A stretch of DNA of 64,000 nt from an uncultured Oscillospiraceae bacterium (GCA_947632155.1 CANROF010000003.1:16304-80303), one strand, 5' to 3'; positions 8,790-19,617 are shown, counted from the first letter of the stretch. Notes: generated by a model from the sequence alone, not told the origin. A program made the numbers and translations.

Positions 8790-11125
8790 GGGCCTTTTTT
8801 GCCGCGCTCTATAAGGACATGAAGCTCTTCCTGTCCGGGGCGGGGCTGCTGGCCGTGCTCCTGCCGGCGCTGCTGCTCCCGGCGCTCAGCGCCGGGACGG
8901 AGGACCTGAGCGCCGCCTCCTTCGTCAGGAGCTTTCCCATCGCCGTCCGGGATGAGGACGGGACGCTCATGTCCCGGACGCTGGTCATGCAGCTTCGGAG
9001 CGTGGAGCTTTTTTCCGAGGTCCGCGTTTTGGAGCCCGGCGTCACCGACGCCCAGGCCCTCTCCGACGGCGCCGCGGCGGTGGCCACCATACCCAAGGAC
9101 TTTTTTTACGACGTTTACGACATGTCGGACTGCCCGGTGGACGTCACGCTGAACTCCGACCGGCCCCTGGACAGCGCCATATTCCGGGCGGTCTTTACCT
9201 CCGTCATGGGCATCATCCGGGCAAACCACGCCTCCGCCCTGGCCGTTTACACGCTGGCCTACGGGGAGCTGGACGGGGAGGCCCTGGCCGCCATGCGGGC
9301 CTCCGCCGGGGACAGGACCGCCCTGGACGCCCTGGGGCGGCAGAACGTATTCACCGGCCTTGCCGGCGCTCCGGACGTCGCTGGGGCGCTGACGCGGCGG
9401 CTGGCCGCCTGTGTGCTGGGCGTGCTGGCGCTCTTTTTCGCCATGGGCTCCGCCAGGGCCACACCGGAGGAGCGAAGGTTGGGCGTGGCGCCCAGACTGC
9501 GCGCCATGGGCCTCGGGGCGGGGGGACTTGCCGCCTCGAAGCTCGCGGCGTCCTACATCCTCTCCGTCCCGGCGGTGCTGGCCTGCGCGGCGCTGTCGGG
9601 GACGCCGGCGGGCTTCGCCCTGGGGCTCTACGGGCTTTTGCTGTTCGGGGGCTTCGGGCTCATGTCCCTCATCGCCTCCGCCGCGGGCTCGCCGGAGAGC
9701 GCCCAGAGGTGGGGGAACATCCTCATTTTGCTCTCCCTGGCCCTGGGCGGGACGCTTTGGCCCCAGTCGGCGCTGCCGGCGCTTTTGAGGCCCGCGAAAT
9801 ATCTTGCCATGCCGTACTACGCCTCCCTGGCCCTGGAGTGCCGGAACGCCGGGCTTGGGGTAGGGGAGGCCCTCCGGCTTTTGTGGCCCGCCGCGGCCAT
9901 GGGGGCCGCCGGACTTGCGCTCTCGGGGCTCTTCTCCCGGGCGGAGCGCCGGGCAAGGGCCATGACCGGGGCAAAGGCCGGCCCGGAGCCCCCGTCAGGG
10001 GCGTCCACGGGCTTTTTCCGAAGGCTTTTGGCCCTGACGCCGCTGCGCCTCAGGGCTCTGGCCGGGGGCTTCCCGGCCCTGGCGGTCACCGTGGCCGCGG
10101 CGTTCCTGTGCGGGCTTGCGGCCTTCGGACTGTCAGGCGGCGGCGCGGAGACGCTGCGCCTGGCGGTGCTGGACCTGGACGGCACCCGGCGTTCCCGGGA
10201 GCTCACCGGGAGCCTGGCGGACATCCCCGGGGTGGATGTCCTTACGGTGACGGAGGAGCAGGCGAGGCGCGCGCTCCTCACCGGGGAGCGGGAGGGCCTT
10301 CTCACCCTGGGCCCCGGCTACGGCGAGGCGATTGAAAACGGCGGGGAGATACCCCTTTCATACGACGCCGCGCCCTCCGCCGTCACGGCCCAGGGCGCCC
10401 GGGAGCTGGCGGCGGGGCAGGTCATGTCCCAGCTCCGCCTGGCCCGGGCGCCGGAGGATGCCCGGGAGCTCCTGGGCCGGGAGCTGACGCCGGCGGAGCG
10501 GGAGAGGCTCTCCGGGCTTTTGGAGGAATATTCCGCGTCCCTCCCGGCGCTGTACGCCATATCCTGGTCCGGCGGGCGGGGAGCGGCGGACCCCTTCGCC
10601 CCCAGTCCCATGGCCTTCGCCTGCCTTGCCGGACTCTTCACCGCGCTGACGGCGGCCTCGGCGCTGGCCTCCCGGGACGCCCGGGCGGCGCGGCGGCGCA
10701 TGGCCTCGCTGCCCCGGGGGCGGGTCCTTTATGAGCTCACGGAGCTTCTGGCGCTGACGGCCCTGGCGGGCCTTGCGGAGCTGGGGGTCCTGGCGCCGGG
10801 GCTCTCCGCGGCCATAACGGGCCTGCCGGCGGTCGCCGCCTCGTCGCTGTGCTTCGCCGCGCTGGCCATACTGCTTGCGCGCCTTGGCCCGGCGGAGGGG
10901 CGGCTGGACGCCCTGGCCCCCATTTTGGCCCTCTTCATCTGCCTTTTGGGCGGGTGCTTCATGGACCTCTCGGCGCTGCCGGACACACTGGCGCGCCTGA
11001 CCCTCATCTCCCCCGCCGCCCTGGCGGTGAGCGCCCGCTCCGGCTCCCTCCCACCCCTCCTCGCCCTCTTGGCCGAGTCCGCCGCCCTCACCGCCCTCGC
11101 CTCACTCCTTAGAAGGCACGGCTGA
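8786..11125 (+). CDS. Double-length ABC-2 type permease (internal duplication)
   Basis: 779 residues, about twice the usual size. The first half begins with a membrane helix, has an external region (IAVRDEDGTLMSRTLV) and then a six-helix-like block. The second half starts near residue 420 and repeats this layout (LAVLDLDGTRRSRELT, a later helix block). So one polypeptide seems to carry both half-permeases that normally assemble as a homodimer or heterodimer. The ATG at 8786 overlaps the ATPase stop; longer in-frame starts would lie inside the ATPase gene. Composition is very rich in Ala, Leu and Gly. No substrate can be read. Confidence 0.88.
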   Translation: MRAFFAALYKDMKLFLSGAGLLAVLLPALLLPALSAGTEDLSAASFVRSFPIAVRDEDGTLMSRTLVMQLRSVELFSEVRVLEPGVTDAQALSDGAAAVATIPKDFFYDVYDMSDCPVDVTLNSDRPLDSAIFRAVFTSVMGIIRANHASALAVYTLAYGELDGEALAAMRASAGDRTALDALGRQNVFTGLAGAPDVAGALTRRLAACVLGVLALFFAMGSARATPEERRLGVAPRLRAMGLGAGGLAASKLAASYILSVPAVLACAALSGTPAGFALGLYGLLLFGGFGLMSLIASAAGSPESAQRWGNILILLSLALGGTLWPQSALPALLRPAKYLAMPYYASLALECRNAGLGVGEALRLLWPAAAMGAAGLALSGLFSRAERRARAMTGAKAGPEPPSGASTGFFRRLLALTPLRLRALAGGFPALAVTVAAAFLCGLAAFGLSGGGAETLRLAVLDLDGTRRSRELTGSLADIPGVDVLTVTEEQARRALLTGEREGLLTLGPGYGEAIENGGEIPLSYDAAPSAVTAQGARELAAGQVMSQLRLARAPEDARELLGRELTPAERERLSGLLEEYSASLPALYAISWSGGRGAADPFAPSPMAFACLAGLFTALTAASALASRDARAARRRMASLPRGRVLYELTELLALTALAGLAELGVLAPGLSAAITGLPAVAASSLCFAALAILLARLGPAEGRLDALAPILALFICLLGGCFMDLSALPDTLARLTLISPAALAVSARSGSLPPLLALLAESAALTALASLLRRHG

Positions 11126-11146
11126 CCGCGGCAAGGAAAAAGAAAA

Positions 11147-11194
11147 GGGGCTGTGAAAAAACACGTCGGCTGAGACGTGAATTTTCACAGCCCC
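11147..11194. terminator. 48-nt compound hairpin, same arms as the one at 63268
   Basis: GGGGCTGTGAAAA (11147-11159) pairs with TTTTCACAGCCCC (11182-11194), and inside them CACGTC pairs with GACGTG. A run of seven T follows after a few bases (11207-11213). It can end the exporter transcript. The identical 13-base arms recur at 63268-63315 next to an IS1182 transposase, so it may be a solo insertion-sequence end rather than a dedicated terminator. Confidence 0.7.
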
Positions 11195-11283
11195 ACTGTC
11201 CCGGGCGTTTTTTTGAGAGCCGTTTTATTCTTCCTGCTTTTTTGGGAGAGGCTAAGAAAGTGGCGGGGTTTGGCGAATGGGGA

Positions 11284-11312
11284 TTGAAAAGTTATACGGT
11301 TTCTGGTATTAT
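11284..11312 (+). promoter_or_regulatory. Probable promoter of the type III RM operon
   Basis: TTGAAA at 11284-11289 and TATTAT at 11307-11312 have 17-bp spacing, and TGG just before the -10 gives an extended -10 element. It reads toward the methyltransferase at 11583 through the Hpt remnant. It could have belonged originally to the broken gene. Confidence 0.6.
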
Positions 11313-11368
11313 TCATACTGCCCCAGGCGAAGCCCTTTTGGGCGGCGCGGCTTGGCGGGGGCGGGATC

Positions 11369-11542
11369 ATGAAGGCGTGGGGGCTGCCGATGAAAAGGCC
11401 AATTAAAACATATCCGGACACGGACACAGGCATGACCTGCTGCGCGGAAAAGGACTGGGCGAATTGCCGAATCTTCGTCCACGCGCTGAAGTCCGCCTCC
11501 CGGTCCATCGGCGCCGACGTAAATTACGAGATGCACGAGTGA
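11369..11542 (+). pseudogene. Remnant of a histidine phosphotransfer (Hpt) domain
   Basis: An open frame of 57 codons ends with DWANCRIFVHALKSASRSIG followed by about ten unrelated residues and a stop. The VHALKSASRSIGA segment is the phospho-accepting helix of Hpt domains (consensus HxLKxxSxxIGA), including the histidine. A real Hpt domain needs about 90-110 residues of helix bundle; here the other helices are missing. It therefore looks like a fragment of a larger hybrid kinase or Hpt gene cut during arrival of the RM genes. Confidence 0.6.
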
Positions 11543-11582
11543 TGCGGTTTTCCCAAAAAGTGCTGTGAAAAGAGGGGCAAGG

Positions 11583-13250
11583 ATGACATTTTTTGATACG
11601 GTCCTGGAAGTGCTGAAGGGTGACGAGAGATTCTTCACCGAGGACGGCGCTTTGCTGCGCAACGCCGTTTATGAGGCCGCGATGCGGATGGACGCAAGGC
11701 TTATAAAGGCGCTTTATGAAAACGGGCAGACAAGGGAGCGCTTTTTCACCGACGTGGACGGTATCGCCGTTTTTGATAAGGTCGGGTTTGGCTGGGTCAT
11801 TGAAAACCGCCAATTTCTGCCGGATTCCTATACCCGCTTCAGGAATAAGATCGGCCTTGTGAACAGCAGGGGCGATTATATAGCCGCGTCAGGCGACGTG
11901 GCGCTGGTTTTCCCGTACAAGGATTGCGTGCTCGAGGGCGGTCAGACAAAGGAGGACCAGAAGAGGTCGGAAATTTTTTACAACGAAACCCTCGCCCCCG
12001 ACGAGGTGGACAGGCTCCTTTACCCGAAGGTATTTACAGGGGCCAAAAGGTACACAAAAGAGGGCGCGCAGGAGGGCGTCACGGAATTCGGCGAGGACGA
12101 CAACCTGCTGATCAAGGGGAACAACCTGCTGGCCGTCTCCTCGCTGCTGCCAAAGTATGAGGGGAAAATCAAACTCATCTATATGGACCCCCCGTATGAT
12201 ACCGGTACGGACTCGTTTTCGTATAACGACAGCTTTGACCGGAGCACATGGCTGACCTTCATGAAAAACCGGTTGACGGTCGCCAAAAGGCTCCTGTCGC
12301 CGGAGGGGGCGATCTATGTCCAGTTGGACTACCATCAGGCGCATTACGCCAAGGTGCTGATGGATGAGATATTTGGCGAGGAGAATTTTCAAAGAGAGAT
12401 CATCTGGCGGATAGGGTGGCTGTCCGGGTACAAAACCGCTGATAATAATTGGATCAGAAATCATGACACAATCCTTTTTTACTCCAAGGACAGCAAGCGG
12501 TTAAAATTCATAAAGAACTATATTCCCAAGGAGGAATTCAAGAGCATCGCGGCCAGCGGCGCCCAGCGCTACCCGATAGAGGACGTCTGGAACGCCAGCG
12601 AATATGACGACCTCAACAGCATCGCCATCGTCTCTTATTCGGGAGAGACAGTCTCCAAAATGCTGGATCCCGGCGATGAGGTAAAGGGACAGAAGTCCGA
12701 AAAGCTGATCGAGCGCATCATCAAGGCCCATACAGAGGAGGGCGACGTTGTTCTGGACTTCTTTGGCGGAACGGGCACGACCGCCGCCGCCGCGTTAAAA
12801 ACAAAGCGGCGGTTTATTGTTTGCGAACAACTGGACAGACATATTGATATTTCCGTCAGAAGATTGCAGAAGGTGCTGGAGGGAGAGCAGAGCGGAATAT
12901 CCAGACGGAATAATTGGCACGGCGGCGGCTCTTTCCTGTATTGCGAGCTTGCCAGACTGAACCAAAGCTATGTGGACGCCATCGAAAAAGCGGAAACAGA
13001 CGGCGAGCTGTCCGCGCTTTTAAGGGAGATCCTGAAAAGCGGGTTTATCAGTTATCGGGTGGACCCGAAGAAGATCGCGGAGAATGCGGAGGATCTCAAC
13101 GCCCTTTCGACGGCGGAGAAAAAGCGTTTTCTTATGGAGGTCCTGGACAAAAATCAGCTCTATGTGAACCTGTGCGACATCGACGACGAGACATTCCGCG
13201 TTTCCGACGGGGATAAGGCGTTCACGAAAAGCTTCTACGGGGAGGTATAG
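11583..13250 (+). CDS. mod: Type III restriction-modification methyltransferase (Mod)
   Basis: 555 residues. A roughly 190-residue N-terminal part of the kind seen in type III Mod proteins precedes motif IV DPPY at 202-205, and motif I (FGGTGTT) is at about 394-400. Motif IV before motif I is the beta-class order of amino methyltransferases. Only about 190 residues lie between the motifs, so the target-recognition region is short for this family. The next gene is the matching Res subunit, which fixes the system type. I chose the ATG at 11583, preceded by AGAGGGG; a GTG at 11565 is in frame. Base composition is slightly less GC-rich than neighbouring housekeeping genes, in line with transfer. 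Confidence 0.92.
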   Translation: MTFFDTVLEVLKGDERFFTEDGALLRNAVYEAAMRMDARLIKALYENGQTRERFFTDVDGIAVFDKVGFGWVIENRQFLPDSYTRFRNKIGLVNSRGDYIAASGDVALVFPYKDCVLEGGQTKEDQKRSEIFYNETLAPDEVDRLLYPKVFTGAKRYTKEGAQEGVTEFGEDDNLLIKGNNLLAVSSLLPKYEGKIKLIYMDPPYDTGTDSFSYNDSFDRSTWLTFMKNRLTVAKRLLSPEGAIYVQLDYHQAHYAKVLMDEIFGEENFQREIIWRIGWLSGYKTADNNWIRNHDTILFYSKDSKRLKFIKNYIPKEEFKSIAASGAQRYPIEDVWNASEYDDLNSIAIVSYSGETVSKMLDPGDEVKGQKSEKLIERIIKAHTEEGDVVLDFFGGTGTTAAAALKTKRRFIVCEQLDRHIDISVRRLQKVLEGEQSGISRRNNWHGGGSFLYCELARLNQSYVDAIEKAETDGELSALLREILKSGFISYRVDPKKIAENAEDLNALSTAEKKRFLMEVLDKNQLYVNLCDIDDETFRVSDGDKAFTKSFYGEV

Positions 13251-13254
13251 GGAT

Positions 13255-15843
13255 ATGCCTTTTCTGTACGAAAAGATAGACAGCCTGCGCGAATTCGGAA
13301 GCGTGAGAGAAATGCCGGGATACATTTCGGAAAACCTGAATCCGGCATTCGAGCTGCGCCCCTATCAGAAGGCGGCGTTTGAAAACTACATCACCTGGTT
13401 TGAAAGCAAGCAGAGGCCGCACCCGATACAAAACCTTTTCCATATGGCCACAGGCTCCGGCAAGACGCTGATCATGGCGGGGCTTATGCTCTATCTGTAT
13501 AAAAAGGGGTATCGCAATTTTCTGTTCTTCGTGAACCTTTCGAATATCGTTGAAAAGACAAAGGACAATTTCCTGAACGGCAGGTCCAGCAAGTATCTTT
13601 TTGCCGACGAGATCGTCATTGACGGCGAGCGCGTGCCGGTCAAGGAGGTTTCGAATTTTCAATACAGCGACGACAGGGCCGTCAACATCCGCTTTACGAC
13701 CACGCAGGGACTGCATGCGGATATGTGGTACCCCAAGGAAAACGCGGTCACGGTAGACGATTTCAAAACGCAAAAGGTCGTCCTTATTTCCGACGAGGCC
13801 CATCACCTCAATGTGGATACGCGCAAGTTAAAGGGCGCGGAGGCCGAAAGCTACCATAGCTGGGAATCCACCGTCCGCGGCATATTCGGCGCGAACAGGG
13901 ACAATGTGCTTCTGGAGTTTACGGCTACCTGCGATTTGAGCGACCCCCTGATCAAGGCCGAATACGAGAACAAAATCATTTTTGACTACCGGCTCGCCAA
14001 ATTCCGGGCGGATGGGTTTTCAAAAGAGATCAAGTCGCTCCGCTGCGATATTTCCGTCATGGAAAGGGCCCTGCAGGCCATCGTCCTCAGCCAGTACCGG
14101 ATGAAGGTATTTCAGGACAACCGCCTATCGGTAAAACCGGTGGTCCTCTTTAAATCCGCGAAGATCGTTGACAGCAGGGAAAACATGCGCGCCTTTATCA
14201 GGGCGGTATCTTCCCTTACGGGGGACGAATTGGAGCGCATATCGAAGCTGACAGACAATGAAACCATGAAAAAGGCGTGGCGCTATTTTGCGGTCAACGG
14301 GATCTCCTTTGACCAGTTGGCGCAGGAATTGCGGGAGGAATTCGGCGCGGAACGGTGCATATCCGCAAACGACGATTCAGAGGCGGAAGCGAAACAGCTC
14401 ATATTGAATTCTCTCGAGGATGCCGGCAACCCATACCGCGCGGTATTTGAGGTAAAAAAGCTTGACGAGGGCTGGGATGTCCTGAATCTCTTCGACATCG
14501 TCCGTATGTATGAGACACGTCAGTCGGGCGGCAAAAGGATATCCTCGTCCACTATATCGGAGGCGCAGCTCATCGGGCGCGGCGCCCGGTATTTCCCGTT
14601 CGCAATTGACAGAGAGCAGGAGAAATACAAGCGCAAATACGACAGCGACGTGGACGATCCCCTGCGCATTTGCGAGGAGCTGTATTACCATTGTCAGAAT
14701 GACAGCCGCTATATCGTCGAGCTCAATAACGCCTTGCGCGAGATCGGCATAGACCTTGACAGGACGGTCACAAGAAAATATGTCTTAAAAGAGGAATTCA
14801 AGCAGGACGAGCTCTACAAGCGGGGCTATGTGTTTATGAACCGCCGCAGGCTCAAGACAAGGAGCGTTTACGGCCTGCCGCCGTCGGTACGGGAGCATGT
14901 TTATAAATATGTCCTGGCAAGCGGGAGCTCCGGCGAAGATACCTTCTTCGGAGCGGGGAACGCGTTGACGGAAAAGGTGACCGCTTTACATACATGCAGG
15001 ACGACCTTTTCCCAGATCGCCGGCATGAATTACGCCATCGTAAATAAGGCGCTCTGCAAATTCGGAGTCTTCAAATTCGACCGGCTGAAGGAGCGCTTTC
15101 CGAATTTGCGATCGACCCGCGAATTCATCGAAAGCGAGGAATATCTCGGCGGCATCCGGCTGGAGATAACCGCGCCGTATGAAAGTCCGGGCGCGGAGCT
15201 CCTGCACGCCGCCTGCGTCAGCGCCCTTTCGAAAATCGGCGAGGGCATCTCCGATACGGAGGAAGCATACGAGGGGAGCGAAGAATTCACGGCGTCTTAT
15301 ATACACGACGTGTTTAAGGATAAGACCTGCAATTATACCGATCCCCACGACGGCGGCGCAGGTATATCGCAAAACGACAGCAGCGTCCCCGCCGCCTTCA
15401 GGCTCGACCTTTCAAAAGAGGATTGGTTTGCCTTCGAGGATAACTACGGGACCGGCGAGGAAAAGGCGTTTGCCGCCTATTTCAAGACGTATGTTGATAC
15501 GCTGAAGAAAAAGTACGATAAGGTTTACCTCGTTCGGAACGAGAGGCAGCTTCACATTTATTCGTTTTCCGGCGGCGAACGGTTTGAGCCCGATTATGTG
15601 CTGTTTCTGCACAGGCCCGCGAATGCCGGCTATGAGCAGATACAGGTGTTCATCGAGCCGAAGGGAACGCATCTCATCGAGAATGACAGATGGAAAGAGG
15701 AATTCCTCCTGGAGCTTGAAGAAAAGGCAATCCCCGTTGTGAGCTTCGCGGACGACAACGAATACAAGATCTGGGGCTTCCATTTCTTCAACCGCGACGC
15801 GCGCGAAACCGAGACGGCAGAGGATTTTGGGAAATTATTATGA
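13255..15843 (+). CDS. res: Type III restriction enzyme, Res subunit
   Basis: 862 residues. Helicase motif I is ATGSGKT at 65-71 and motif II is DEAHH from D180. The C-terminal nuclease domain shows a PD-(D/E)xK pattern: D780 in FEPDYVLF and E801-P-K803 in FIEPKGTH. This is the usual order in type III Res (ATP-dependent translocase then nuclease). It starts 4 bases after the mod stop, preceded by GGGGAGG. Both subunits look intact, so the system is probably active. Confidence 0.93.
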   Translation: MPFLYEKIDSLREFGSVREMPGYISENLNPAFELRPYQKAAFENYITWFESKQRPHPIQNLFHMATGSGKTLIMAGLMLYLYKKGYRNFLFFVNLSNIVEKTKDNFLNGRSSKYLFADEIVIDGERVPVKEVSNFQYSDDRAVNIRFTTTQGLHADMWYPKENAVTVDDFKTQKVVLISDEAHHLNVDTRKLKGAEAESYHSWESTVRGIFGANRDNVLLEFTATCDLSDPLIKAEYENKIIFDYRLAKFRADGFSKEIKSLRCDISVMERALQAIVLSQYRMKVFQDNRLSVKPVVLFKSAKIVDSRENMRAFIRAVSSLTGDELERISKLTDNETMKKAWRYFAVNGISFDQLAQELREEFGAERCISANDDSEAEAKQLILNSLEDAGNPYRAVFEVKKLDEGWDVLNLFDIVRMYETRQSGGKRISSSTISEAQLIGRGARYFPFAIDREQEKYKRKYDSDVDDPLRICEELYYHCQNDSRYIVELNNALREIGIDLDRTVTRKYVLKEEFKQDELYKRGYVFMNRRRLKTRSVYGLPPSVREHVYKYVLASGSSGEDTFFGAGNALTEKVTALHTCRTTFSQIAGMNYAIVNKALCKFGVFKFDRLKERFPNLRSTREFIESEEYLGGIRLEITAPYESPGAELLHAACVSALSKIGEGISDTEEAYEGSEEFTASYIHDVFKDKTCNYTDPHDGGAGISQNDSSVPAAFRLDLSKEDWFAFEDNYGTGEEKAFAAYFKTYVDTLKKKYDKVYLVRNERQLHIYSFSGGERFEPDYVLFLHRPANAGYEQIQVFIEPKGTHLIENDRWKEEFLLELEEKAIPVVSFADDNEYKIWGFHFFNRDARETETAEDFGKLL

Positions 15844-15891
15844 AGTTATTATAATTCAGCCGCTTCGCAAGAGCGTCTGAGCGCAAAAACA

Positions 15892-15915
15892 CCCCCAGCC
15901 CGTCAAGGCTGGGGG
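15892..15915. terminator. Terminator between convergent operons
   Basis: CCCCCAGCC-CGTCAA-GGCTGGGGG forms a 9-bp stem. On the minus strand it is followed by TGTTTTTGC, a good tail for the beta-glucoside operon. It also lies just past the res gene. Confidence 0.75.
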
Positions 15916-15930
15916 ATTTCCAGTTTACGG

Positions 15931-17865
15931 TTATTTGCTGTAGGTGAGGGCGGTGTCGGCGCCGGCGGTGACCTTGCCGTATTTGGCGGGGGTCAGGGTG
16001 GGGACCTCGTCGCCGTTGGTGATGACCATGGGCGTCACCAGCTTATAGCCCTTTTTGGAGATGAGGTCCATGTCGAATTTGAGGAGGAGCTGGCCTTTTT
16101 TGACTTTCTCGCCCTCCTTGACCATGGGGGTGAAGCCCTCGCCGTTGAGCTCCACGGTGTCCATGCCCACGTGGATGAGCACCTCGGCGCCGTCCAGGGA
16201 CGTAAGGCCGATGGCGTGGCCGGTGGAGAAGAAGGTGGTTATCTCGCCGCTGCACGGGGCGTGGACCTCGCCCACCGCGGGTTTGAAGGCCACGCCGTCG
16301 CCCAGGGCCCCGGAGGAGAAGACCTCGTCCTCCACGTCCTTGAGGGGGATCATCTCGCCGGTGATGGGAGCGGAGAGCTTGCCGGCCTCGGCGGCGGCGT
16401 CGGCGCTGTCGGGAGCGGGGGCGGCGGGAGCGGGGGCCTCAGCCTGGCCCAGCTCCTCGGGGGAGAGCTTGCCCTTCTTGGCCCAGATGCCGTAGAGGAT
16501 CAGGCACGCCGCGAAGGACACGGCCATGGCGATGATGACGCCGATGATGGCGAAGATGAGGTTGGACATGGTGTAGCCCAGGGGCTCCACGTCGGCGGTG
16601 GGGATGTAGGCGGGGAGGACCAGAAGGCCGGGGGAGCCGCCGGCGAAGCGGGCGACCTTGGTGATGCCCATGAAGAGGCCGCCAACGCCGCCGCCGATCA
16701 TAGCGGCATACAGGGGGAAGCTGAATTTCAGGTTGACGCCGTAGAGGACGGGCTCGGTGATGCCCAGAACGCCGGTGAGGCCGGCGGAGAGGGCCTGCTG
16801 CTTGGTGTCACTGTTCTTGGAGCGCAGACCCACGGCAAGGCCCGCCGCGCCCTGGGCCACGTTGGAGGCCAGCATACCGGGGCCCACCACCGTGTCCCAC
16901 TTGACCGTGGCGAGGTTGTTGGTGCCAATGGGGATAAGGCCGTAGTGGGTGCCCGTCATGACAAGCAGGGGGTTGGCGATACCCACGATGGTGGGCACGA
17001 TCCAGGCGGCGTGGGCGTTGAGCCAGGTGAAGAACATGTTGATGAGGTTGGATACCCATGCGCCGATGGACCCCAGCACCGCGATGGTGACGGTGCCGCC
17101 CACAAAGAGGCTCACCAGGGGCACGGAGAAGAACTTGATGGCACGGGGGGAGATCTTCTGCATGAAGTGCTCCACGTAGGACATGAACCACACGCCCAGG
17201 ATGATGGGGATGACGGAGGAGGTGTAGGTGGCCTTGGTGATGGGGATGAAGCCCAGGAACTTGACCGACGCCTCGCCGCCCAGGAGCGATATAAAGGCCG
17301 GGTAGACAAGAATTCCCGCCAAGGCCATGGCCGTGCCCTCGTTGCACTTGAATTTCTTGGCGCTGGAGACAGCCAGAAGGATGGGCATGAAGTAGAAGGC
17401 CGCGTCCGACATGGCGTTCAGGATTATGTAGGTCTGCGAGGAGGAGTCCACCCACTTGAAGGCCGTCAGCAGCGCCATGACCGCCTTCAGAAGTCCGGCG
17501 CCGGTGATGGCGGGGATGATGGGCTGGAAGATACTGGCGATGCTCTCCAGGAGCTTGCTCAGGGGCGAGCGGGTGTCCTGCTTCTCGGCGTCGGGGTCGG
17601 ACACCGGGGCGGAGGTGTTGAAGCCGCCCAGGGAGACGACCTCCTGATACACCATGGGCACGTCCGGGCCGATGACGATCTGGTACTGGCCGCCGGCGTT
17701 GACCACCTGGAGGACGCCCTTGGTCTTCTTCAAAACGTCCGTCTTGGCCTTGCCCACATCCTTCAGGGTGAAGCGAAGGCGCGTGGCACAGTGGACCACG
17801 CTGTTCACATTTTCTTTTCCGCCGACATTTTCCAATATCGTGGCGGCTAACGGTTTGTAGTCCAT
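15931..17865 (-). CDS. bglP: Beta-glucoside PTS transporter, fused IIB-IIC-IIA
   Basis: 644 residues. The N-terminal IIB domain carries the phospho-cysteine C26 in VVHCATRLRF. The central IIC domain has about ten hydrophobic segments. The C-terminal IIA domain (glucose/crr type) includes HAPCSGEI, STGHAIGL and VLIHVGMDTVEL with the phospho-histidine. An Ala/Pro-rich linker (PAPAAPAPDSADAAAEA) joins IIC to IIA. The protein imports and phosphorylates aryl-beta-glucosides or cellobiose-like sugars. It lies 63 bases after the 6-phospho-beta-glucosidase gene on the same strand and close to HPr and Enzyme I, so the whole phosphorelay is encoded here. No BglG/LicT antiterminator gene was seen. Confidence 0.95.
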   Translation of the reverse strand: MDYKPLAATILENVGGKENVNSVVHCATRLRFTLKDVGKAKTDVLKKTKGVLQVVNAGGQYQIVIGPDVPMVYQEVVSLGGFNTSAPVSDPDAEKQDTRSPLSKLLESIASIFQPIIPAITGAGLLKAVMALLTAFKWVDSSSQTYIILNAMSDAAFYFMPILLAVSSAKKFKCNEGTAMALAGILVYPAFISLLGGEASVKFLGFIPITKATYTSSVIPIILGVWFMSYVEHFMQKISPRAIKFFSVPLVSLFVGGTVTIAVLGSIGAWVSNLINMFFTWLNAHAAWIVPTIVGIANPLLVMTGTHYGLIPIGTNNLATVKWDTVVGPGMLASNVAQGAAGLAVGLRSKNSDTKQQALSAGLTGVLGITEPVLYGVNLKFSFPLYAAMIGGGVGGLFMGITKVARFAGGSPGLLVLPAYIPTADVEPLGYTMSNLIFAIIGVIIAMAVSFAACLILYGIWAKKGKLSPEELGQAEAPAPAAPAPDSADAAAEAGKLSAPITGEMIPLKDVEDEVFSSGALGDGVAFKPAVGEVHAPCSGEITTFFSTGHAIGLTSLDGAEVLIHVGMDTVELNGEGFTPMVKEGEKVKKGQLLLKFDMDLISKKGYKLVTPMVITNGDEVPTLTPAKYGKVTAGADTALTYSK

Positions 17866-17928
17866 AAATTTTCCCCCCTATACATTAAAAATATAAATTA
17901 TAATATATGAAATGGGTTTTCCCGGAGC

Positions 17929-19453
<1,525 letters not shown>

Positions 19454-19500
19454 GATGTTTTATGAAATTTTCGGATTAATTATTTCCCTCATAAAAGTGC

Positions 19501-19529
19501 TGGACATTTGATGCAATAGTTGATATAAT
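19501..19529 (+). promoter_or_regulatory. Promoter of ptsHI
   Basis: TGGACA at 19501-19506 and TATAAT at 19524-19529, spacer 17 bp. It is divergent from the beta-glucoside promoter and about 90 bases before the HPr start. Confidence 0.75.
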
Positions 19530-19548
19530 ATTAGACGATGTGACCATA

Positions 19549-19579
19549 CCGCGCTTTTCGGCTGTCCGGACAGGCGCGG
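19549..19579 (+). other. Hairpin in the ptsH leader
   Basis: CCGCGC (19549-19554) pairs with GCGCGG (19574-19579), enclosing the perfect palindrome CTGTCCGGACAG at 19562-19573. It lies in the predicted 5' leader. It could be an operator or an RNA element; there is no following T-tract, so it is not a terminator. Confidence 0.35.
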
Positions 19580-19617
19580 GTATACATATTACTTCATTCT
19601 AATCAGGAAGAACCGCC

